Part shown: positions 18,042 to 22,706 of the stretch, piece by piece
Numbering within the stretch: position 1 is the first letter of the stretch
Layout of the letters: each line of letters begins with the position of its first letter
Origin: Streptococcus constellatus
GTDB lineage: Bacteria; Bacillota; Bacilli; Lactobacillales; Streptococcaceae
Reading direction: 5' to 3'
NCBI RefSeq assembly: GCF_902167705.1
Contig: NZ_CABHMZ010000018.1
Coordinates: 1 to 22,706 of the forward strand
DNA length: 22,706 nt
Translations under genes and position numbers: made by a program
Notes under the pieces: model-generated
Database searches by the model: none
What the model was told of the DNA's origin: nothing
What the model saw: only the letters and a program-made list of their open reading frames with translations

Positions 18042-18050
18042 AGAGTCTAA
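18021..18050 (-). promoter_or_regulatory. Candidate ahpCF promoter overlapping the mapZ terminator, with -35 palindrome
   Basis: The minus strand has TAGACT (18044-18049), a 17-base spacer, then TATAAT (18021-18026). The -10 spans the hairpin loop and the spacer is one stem arm. The -35 is inside a perfect 11-bp palindrome, TTAGACTCTAA (18040-18050), a possible operator. A second TATAAT further downstream (17993-17998) is an alternative with no good -35. Confidence 0.45.
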
Positions 18051-18071
18051 CAATTTGCTTGAAAACGTTTC

Positions 18072-19574
18072 CTAATAGTCCAAAGCATCTGCATAACCCG
18101 CGCCATTTCCTACAAAATAGCCAGTTTTACAGTTGATACTAAAGAGATAAGTACCGTCTGTTCTAAATAAATTGTAATAACCATTTCCGTTGATAATATT
18201 CACACGCTCAAGAATATAATTATCTCCTGTGAAGTAACCACGTTCCCGTGAGGTTGCTAAGATTTTCTCTAACACACCAGGATTGAAATTCCAAGCTGGA
18301 TTATTACTGTCGTTAATTTTAGTTTGGTCGTATGGCACTCGACTTAAATGACGCTGTAAATTCGTGCCCGACGCTGGTGCTGCTGGAGCAGTTGCTGGCG
18401 CTGGTACAGAAGCTGGTTGTTCTGCTACAGGGGCTTGAGCGGGGCTTTGTGACGGTGCAGCAGTTGCTGCTTCTTCTGTTTGAGGAGCTGGCGTTGCCAC
18501 TTGCTGGCTCTTTCCTAAGTTAATCGCAGATTTCAACACCTTATCCAAGTCCGTATTTCCAGTTGTGACATCTGTAAATTTAGCATCAGCCTTAACCTTT
18601 GCTTTAGTATCCAAAACGCCATCTGTAATAGCTGCTGAAGTGAATTGCGCATTCACATTTTGAACAGCCTCAACTTGTTTGACCAAACTATCATATTTTG
18701 CTTTTGCAACATTGTATTCGTTGGTATTTTTTAATTTTTCTAGTGCTGCTTTCAATTTATCTAAATTGCCAAAACTACTATTTTTCAAAGCTAATTTGTT
18801 TGCATCCGTAAAGAATGAATCATAAAGATTATTAAAAGCCTTCAAATCCTTATTTTCAGAGCTAGAAGTAGTAGAAGATTTACTGGTTTGGCTCGTTGAA
18901 TTTGTAGCTGGCTTTGCTTGCTTTCTATTCAACGACAGATAAACAGTCCCACCGATTAGAGCTAGTAAAGCGACACTCGCTGCAGAATAGAGGACTTTCT
19001 TATTTTTATAAAATGGAACTTTCTCTGTTTCCATTTCTTCATCCAGCGCTGTAAAAGTCGAATAGCTTTCCGTTGGCTCCGTTGAACTCACAGGAATATC
19101 ATCCATTTCAGGCTGAATTACTTCCATTACTTCCGGCTCAGCCTCTGATTCCTCTGAAGTCTGTGTGCTGTTTTCTTCCAAAGTTTCTTGCGGCTCTGCT
19201 TCGCTGGCTGCAAGTGCAGCGACCGTTTCATCAAAGGCAGACTCTTCAGACGCTACATCCGCAGCTTCTAAGACTTCTTCCTCTTGAACATCCTCGTGCA
19301 TCTCTTGGATAAATGTTGCCAAATCTAACTGACTCAGTTGTTCTTGGTCTTCTACTTCAGGCATTTCTTCTACAGATTGAGCCGAAAATTTTCCAGCTTC
19401 AATTTCTTGGCGGTGCTGTTTAATGTATTTATCCAGCACATTATCCTCTTCCGTCACTCCTGCTTCAAGTTCTTCGCTTTTTCGAGCAGCCTGACCAATT
19501 GTCATTTCTTTAGCTGTTTCAAAATCAAGAATCGATTCTTCTTGTTCTGGCAAATGTTTTTCGTCTTTACTCAC
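18072..19574 (-). CDS. mapZ: MapZ (LocZ), midcell-anchored division-site protein
   Basis: This is a 500-residue bitopic membrane protein that marks the division site and positions FtsZ in streptococci. The acidic cytoplasmic part (about 1-190) starts MSKDEKHLPEQEES and contains KEMTIGQAARKSEELEAGV and DKYIKQHRQEIEAGKF, the conserved N-terminal segments. One membrane helix follows (about 194-214). The extracellular part has a helical region (about 240-345), a low-complexity Pro/Ala/Gln linker (about 350-400) and the conserved C-terminal domain (about 405-500, ending GNGAGYADALDY) that binds peptidoglycan. In pneumococcus it is phosphorylated by StkP in the cytoplasmic domain. It follows the methyltransferase gene by 12 bp. 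The Ala/Pro linker replaces the Ser-rich linker I recall from the pneumococcal protein. Confidence 0.95.
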   Translation of the reverse strand: MSKDEKHLPEQEESILDFETAKEMTIGQAARKSEELEAGVTEEDNVLDKYIKQHRQEIEAGKFSAQSVEEMPEVEDQEQLSQLDLATFIQEMHEDVQEEEVLEAADVASEESAFDETVAALAASEAEPQETLEENSTQTSEESEAEPEVMEVIQPEMDDIPVSSTEPTESYSTFTALDEEMETEKVPFYKNKKVLYSAASVALLALIGGTVYLSLNRKQAKPATNSTSQTSKSSTTSSSENKDLKAFNNLYDSFFTDANKLALKNSSFGNLDKLKAALEKLKNTNEYNVAKAKYDSLVKQVEAVQNVNAQFTSAAITDGVLDTKAKVKADAKFTDVTTGNTDLDKVLKSAINLGKSQQVATPAPQTEEAATAAPSQSPAQAPVAEQPASVPAPATAPAAPASGTNLQRHLSRVPYDQTKINDSNNPAWNFNPGVLEKILATSRERGYFTGDNYILERVNIINGNGYYNLFRTDGTYLFSINCKTGYFVGNGAGYADALDY

Positions 19575-19586
19575 GGCAAATCCTTT

Positions 19587-20741
19587 CTAATCTATCTGAC
19601 GTTTGACTCTCTGACCAAAATATTGGTACAAATCAACTTTTAAAGTTCCATTATAGAGTTTGCGTTTTTTATCGGCTTGACTGCCAAATTTTGTTTCAAA
19701 TGCTTCATCACTCGTTAAGATAAACTTACTCCACGTCTTTAGTGGTGCAAAAGTCTGTCCCATTTCTTGATAAAGCTTGGTCACAGCATCATCATCCAAC
19801 AATCGCTCGCCGTAAGGCGGATTGGAAACGATGACACCATTTATCTTGTCGGTGTGCAAATCTTGCAAACGCATTTGCTTGAAAACAATCTGCTCAGAAA
19901 CACCTGCTTCTTCGGCATTTCGCTTGGCAATCTCCACCATACGTGCATCAATATCAGTCCCTAAAATATCAAGCTGAATATCTTGCTTAATCTGACCTAA
20001 AGCTCTAGCACGAACACGCCCAACCAAGTCTGAGTCAACCCAATTCCATTCTTCAAACGCAAAATGACGATGAAGCCCCGGCGCCATATTCATGCCAATC
20101 ATAGCTGCTTCAATACAGAAAGTTCCAGAGCCACAAGTCGGATCAATCAAAGGTTTGTCTGGATACCAATTGGATAAGAGCAAAATCGCAGCCGCCATAT
20201 TTTCTTTAATCGGTGCGCCACCTTTTTCAGTCCGATAGCCACGTTTAAAGAGACTAGATCCTGTCGTGTCAATCAAAACAGTAGCTACATCTTTCAAAAT
20301 AGAAACTTCAATTTTGAACTCTGCTCCATTTTCTATTAAGGGGACGCCTTCTGGTCGAGCATAGTGCTTTTGCAACTTTTTAACAACTGCTTTTTTAGAA
20401 ATAGCCTGTACACTTGGTTCATTGTGGAGTTTTGATTTGACACATTTTGCCTTGGCAATTGGAAATTTAGCTCCAAGCGGTAGGTAATTTTCCCAATCTA
20501 AAGCAAAAATACCCTGAAACAATTCCTCAAAAGTCTTAGCTGGAAAGCTGCCAACAACAATCTTAATGCGGTCTGCAGCACGCAGCCAGAGATTGGTCTC
20601 AATAATGGTCTCAACATTTCCTTCAAACCGAACTCGCCCATTTTCAACTTGACATTCTAAGCCAAGATTTCTGATTTCACGACCAACTACAGCCTCTAAA
20701 CCAGCCGCAGCAGTCGCAATCAACTTAAAATTTGTTTTCAT
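19587..20741 (-). CDS. ypsC: THUMP-domain RNA methyltransferase, RlmL/YpsC type
   Basis: This is a 384-residue class-I SAM-dependent methyltransferase. A ferredoxin-like/THUMP region (about 1-160) precedes a Rossmann domain with DPTCGSGTF (200-208), GTDIDARMVE, and the N6-adenine/N2-guanine catalytic motif NPPY (307-310). It is the YpsC family related to E. coli RlmL N-terminal half, predicted to make N2-methylguanosine in 23S rRNA; the exact target is not shown by the sequence. The frame extends to 20768, but the ATG at 20741 is preferred because GAGG precedes it and the extra codons fall within the rnpB terminator. It lies between rnpB and mapZ, the standard streptococcal order. Confidence 0.9.
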   Translation of the reverse strand: MKTNFKLIATAAAGLEAVVGREIRNLGLECQVENGRVRFEGNVETIIETNLWLRAADRIKIVVGSFPAKTFEELFQGIFALDWENYLPLGAKFPIAKAKCVKSKLHNEPSVQAISKKAVVKKLQKHYARPEGVPLIENGAEFKIEVSILKDVATVLIDTTGSSLFKRGYRTEKGGAPIKENMAAAILLLSNWYPDKPLIDPTCGSGTFCIEAAMIGMNMAPGLHRHFAFEEWNWVDSDLVGRVRARALGQIKQDIQLDILGTDIDARMVEIAKRNAEEAGVSEQIVFKQMRLQDLHTDKINGVIVSNPPYGERLLDDDAVTKLYQEMGQTFAPLKTWSKFILTSDEAFETKFGSQADKKRKLYNGTLKVDLYQYFGQRVKRQID

Positions 20742-20749
20742 TTGTCCTC

Positions 20750-20780
20750 TCAAAATAAAAGCTAGCATAATACGCTAGCT
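20750..20780 (-). terminator. Terminator downstream of rnpB
   Basis: The minus strand has AGCTAGC (20774-20780), a seven-base loop and GCTAGCT (20760-20766), followed by TTTATTTTG. It starts a few bases after the rnpB 3' end and stops about nine bases short of the methyltransferase ATG. Confidence 0.75.
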
Positions 20781-20794
20781 AAACCTATATGCAA
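20767..20794 (-). promoter_or_regulatory. Candidate ypsC-mapZ promoter overlapping the rnpB terminator
   Basis: The minus strand has TTGCAT (20789-20794, last bases of rnpB), a 16-base spacer and TATTAT (20767-20772, in the hairpin loop). No other promoter is visible between rnpB and the methyltransferase gene, so either this is used or the gene relies on read-through from rnpB/gpsB. The -35 matches consensus at only three positions. Confidence 0.35.
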
Positions 20795-21168
20795 CTTTCT
20801 ATAAGCCATGTTTTGTTCCAGAAATAACTAGGTATCATTTCCTTCGATAATCATCTGTCTACTGTTTCCAGTCAGAATGCTGCGTTCGTTTCCACGCATT
20901 CCATGCCCCGACCAAAGTTTGGGTTGCTAGCTTGAGGGGTTTACCGCGTTCCACTTCCTGCGTTTCCGCAAAAACTACGTCACTGTGGCACTTTCAGACC
21001 TATTTTGGCTTATCAGAGACTTAGCCATTTCGGTCGCCGTAACGGATATTTCCGTCCCTAGGCTTATTGTTTCACCTAGCACAAACATTACGGGCATCAC
21101 AGCCCGTGCTAGCATGGACTTTCCTCATGAAAAGACGAACTCTTCACGCGATTATCCAAAAATTGCAC
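20788..21168 (-). ncRNA. rnpB: RNase P RNA (type B)
   Basis: This is the catalytic RNA of ribonuclease P, which removes 5' leaders from pre-tRNAs, about 381 nt. On the minus strand it shows the universally conserved P4 halves: GAGGAAAGTCC (21116-21126) and, near the 3' end, ACAAAACATGGCTTATAG (20799-20816). The internal GACAGATGATTA box is also present. The 5' end (GTGCAATTTTTGG) can pair with the 3' end (AGAAAGTTGCAT) to form P1, which I used to set both ends to within a few bases. It begins 8-9 bp after the gpsB stop and is followed by a hairpin terminator. The location between gpsB and ypsC is the usual streptococcal one. Short frames across it are not genes. Confidence 0.95.
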
Positions 21169-21175
21169 ATTACTG

Positions 21176-21181
21176 ATTAAA
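21176..21181 (-). promoter_or_regulatory. Candidate -10 of rnpB, overlapping the gpsB stop codon
   Basis: The minus strand reads TTTAAT, a five-of-six match to TATAAT, ending seven bases before the predicted first base of rnpB (21168). It includes the gpsB stop codon TAA. The -35 region within gpsB (CAAGCA at 17 bases) is poor. Otherwise rnpB must be processed from a gpsB transcript. Confidence 0.35.
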
Positions 21182-21518
21182 TTTCGTTATTTAAGATTTG
21201 CTTGCCAAATACTTCTTTTTCCAAACGGTTTAAACGTTTTAAAATATCAAAATTTGTCAGCGTAGCAGATGCCGCTTGAGGAGTTTCCATTATGGATTGC
21301 GTCAAAGGTGAAGTCGCTGCCTCATTTGGCTTGTTAGCAAGTTCCGCCTTTAAGCGAGCATTTTCTTCACGCAATTCCTTTACCAAAGCGGCATACGTTT
21401 CGTAATCTTTAATGACATCATCTAAAAATTCATCCACTTCTACCTTGCTATAACCTCGGACGCCAACTTTAAAATCTTGATCAAAAATATCTTTCGGTGT
21501 GTAAATAATACTTGCCAT
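21177..21518 (-). CDS. gpsB: GpsB, DivIVA-like cell-division adaptor
   Basis: This is a 113-residue DivIVA/GpsB-family protein. The N-terminal membrane/PBP-binding domain (about 1-65: [34 protein letters not shown]) leads into a coiled coil ([16 protein letters not shown]). A variable linker and the short C-terminal helical trimerisation segment ([18 protein letters not shown]) follow. GpsB coordinates septal and peripheral peptidoglycan synthesis and is needed for full StkP activity in pneumococcus. The frame extends to 21530 but ATG at 21518 is preferred: GGAGAG is four bases upstream and [12 protein letters not shown] is the family start. A good promoter lies upstream. It sits between ypsA and rnpB as in other streptococci. 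Confidence 0.94.
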   Translation of the reverse strand: MASIIYTPKDIFDQDFKVGVRGYSKVEVDEFLDDVIKDYETYAALVKELREENARLKAELANKPNEAATSPLTQSIMETPQAASATLTNFDILKRLNRLEKEVFGKQILNNEI

Positions 21519-21547
21519 TTCTCTCTCCATTCTTGTTTATTACTTTC

Positions 21548-21577
21548 ATTATATAAAAAATGAACTGCAAAAATCAA
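21548..21577 (-). promoter_or_regulatory. Candidate promoter of gpsB
   Basis: The minus strand has TTGATT (21572-21577), an 18-base spacer and TATAAT (21548-21553). Start would be near 21541. It lies in the 69-bp gap after the ypsA remnant, so gpsB should still be expressed despite the IS insertion upstream. Confidence 0.6.
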
Positions 21578-21587
21578 GGTTAAACAT

Positions 21588-21890
21588 CTAATTTTCAGAA
21601 AAATTTTCTGCGACTTCGTTCAAGTCATCAAATGTTAATTGTTTGATAAAATATTGTTCTTGTTTTTTCATCATCTGGTAAAGATATTTTAAATTCGTTT
21701 CATTTTCCTCATCGTAAAAAATATAAGCCCCGTCTGTATTACTGAGCAGGAAATGATTGTAATCACGAAATTGACTTGGATTTTCATAATGAGCATAAGC
21801 ATATTTAACAAAATCGACTTGTTTGAAACGGCTTAATTTTTCTCGATTGGCTTCATTCCAGTTTGCGCCTTGATTTTCAAAAGATAAATT
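21588..21890 (-). pseudogene. ypsA: ypsA (DUF1273) truncated by IS insertion, C-terminal 100 codons
   Basis: The minus strand between the IS end and gpsB is open for 100 codons, starting [19 protein letters not shown], through [20 protein letters not shown] and [16 protein letters not shown], and ending AENFSEN then TAG (21588-21590). I recognise the C-terminal half of the YpsA/DUF1273 family, which is normally encoded directly upstream of gpsB. Family members are about 175-180 residues, so roughly the first 75-80 codons, including the start, are missing and replaced by the IS30-type element. The remaining reading frame has no internal stop or frameshift, which suggests a recent disruption. 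In Bacillus and Staphylococcus YpsA affects cell division and is linked to GpsB; its biochemical role is unsettled. No start codon with a ribosome binding site is evident, so the remnant is probably not translated. Confidence 0.85.
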
Positions 21891-22706
21891 GCAAGAATAA
21901 GTGCAACATTTACTCTAACTCATCCACTAGAGCTTCATAAGCAGTTCTGTAAGCTAAACATTTTCGTGGTCGGTGATTGATATCATATAAGGCCTTGTTC
22001 AAAGCCTCATCAGAGATAGCAGCTAAATCTGTTTTCTTTGGGAAATATTCTCTTAGTAAGCCATTTGCGTTTTCATTACTTCCTCTCTGCCAAGATGAAT
22101 AGGCGTCCGCAAAGAAAAAGGAAATTCCTAAATTCTCTACTAGAGGATAGCAGGCGAACTCTTTTCCCCTGTCTGAAGTGAAGGTTTTAAGAGTCTCTTT
22201 TGGAAATAGCTTACAAAGTTGTTCGATGGCTGAAAACATGGCTTTGGCTGTTCTATCTGGTATCTTGAAGGCTAAGTAAAAACGAGTTTTTCGCTCTAGA
22301 AAAGTCGCTAAACACCCCTTGCTTTTGCCTCTGGAAGACACTACAGTATCAAGCTCCCAGTGGCCAAAAGTTTCACGATTCCGAACCTCTTTAGGACGTT
22401 TGGCAATCGGCGTGCCAATCCTAAATGTCCCACGTGTTTCTTTGGGTTGTCGAGTTCTTCCTTTACGACGGAGGACGCTTAAATCCAGATCAATCAAACC
22501 AGCATAGAGCCAGTTATAGATGGTTTTAAAAGCTACCATTGGCTTTTGTTCAAGCTGATAGCGCCCACAAATCTGTTCAGGCGACCAGGAGGATTTTAAA
22601 CCGTTCTCAATTTCCTTTTTCAACTTTGGTGTTAAACAAGACTTCCGACCTTTTTGCTTAGCCCTGTGGTCGTACTGTTCCTGTGCTAAGACTGCGGAAT
22701 CACCGA
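21889..22706 (-). mobile_element. IS30-family insertion sequence, truncated by window edge
   Basis: This is the second copy of the element at 1-81, in opposite orientation. Its terminus reads inward as TTGCAAGAATAAGTGCAAC (from 21889), followed 21 bp later by the transposase stop. It is inserted into ypsA. The far end lies beyond 22706, so full length and target duplication cannot be read. The 77 identical bases shared with the left copy imply recent spread or homogenisation. Confidence 0.9.
21910..22706 (-). CDS. IS30-family transposase (N-terminus outside the window)
   Basis: This is a DDE transposase of the IS30 family, about 265 codons visible. The frame is open from the right edge ([20 protein letters not shown]) to the TAA at 21910-21912. 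An apparent TTG start at 22623 is internal, since the frame and the family-typical helix-turn-helix region ([22 protein letters not shown]) continue upstream. Numbered from that TTG, the catalytic residues are D92 (HWELDTV), D151 ([10 protein letters not shown]) and E184 ([16 protein letters not shown]), with 33 residues from the second Asp to Glu, the usual spacing. All three are present and no frameshift is seen, so this copy may be active. The C-terminus is identical to the fragment at 1-60. Confidence 0.93.
   Translation of the reverse strand, partial: GDSAVLAQEQYDHRAKQKGRKSCLTPKLKKEIENGLKSSWSPEQICGRYQLEQKPMVAFKTIYNWLYAGLIDLDLSVLRRKGRTRQPKETRGTFRIGTPIAKRPKEVRNRETFGHWELDTVVSSRGKSKGCLATFLERKTRFYLAFKIPDRTAKAMFSAIEQLCKLFPKETLKTFTSDRGKEFACYPLVENLGISFFFADAYSSWQRGSNENANGLLREYFPKKTDLAAISDEALNKALYDINHRPRKCLAYRTAYEALVDELE

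Noticed and set aside
20985..21176. 63-codon + strand frame across rnpB
   Set aside because: The region is the RNase P RNA on the other strand.
22621..22623. TTG as the transposase start
   Set aside because: The reading frame continues upstream to the window edge with IS30-like sequence, so the true start is outside the window.

Overview
The window looks like low-GC Firmicute core genome and fits Streptococcus, probably a viridans (mitis/sanguinis/anginosus-type) species. The markers are MapZ, which is restricted to streptococci and close relatives, the HAD-cyclophilin fusion, LiaFSR, StkP/PhpP, a type-B RNase P RNA and the order ypsA-gpsB-rnpB-methyltransferase-mapZ. I cannot name the species from sequence alone.

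Layout, left to right. Positions 1-81 are the 3' end of an IS30-family element on the + strand. A DUF960 gene follows (178-495, +) and converges on a long minus-strand block at a 48-bp perfect palindromic terminator. That block, in order of transcription from its right end, runs: gmk, rpoZ, priA (13.4-10.0 kb); fmt, rsmB, phpP, stkP (9.9-5.0 kb); liaF, liaS, liaR, the HAD/cyclophilin fusion and an S1-domain RNA-binding protein (4.7-0.6 kb). rny (15.1-13.5 kb) lies just upstream of gmk and is divergent from luxS (15.3-15.8 kb, +). luxS converges on ahpC-ahpF. Further right, all on the minus strand, are mapZ, the YpsC/RlmL-type methyltransferase, rnpB, gpsB and the C-terminal half of ypsA. A second copy of the same IS30-family element cuts ypsA and runs off the right edge.

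How the genes fit together. Several genes concern the cell envelope and division. StkP is a PASTA-domain Ser/Thr kinase, PhpP its phosphatase, MapZ a known StkP substrate that positions FtsZ, GpsB a septal/peripheral synthesis adaptor, and LiaFSR the cell-envelope stress system. The rest are mainly nucleotide, translation and RNA housekeeping (gmk, rpoZ, priA, fmt, rsmB, rny, rnpB, S1 protein) plus peroxide defence (ahpC, ahpF) and AI-2 synthesis (luxS).

I found no undescribed defence, CRISPR, prophage or toxin system. The most notable items are the inverted IS pair bounding the region and the IS-truncated ypsA. There are also three places where a terminator hairpin and the next gene's promoter occupy the same DNA, a candidate rnpB promoter overlapping the gpsB stop codon, and a LiaR-box-like palindrome upstream of liaF.
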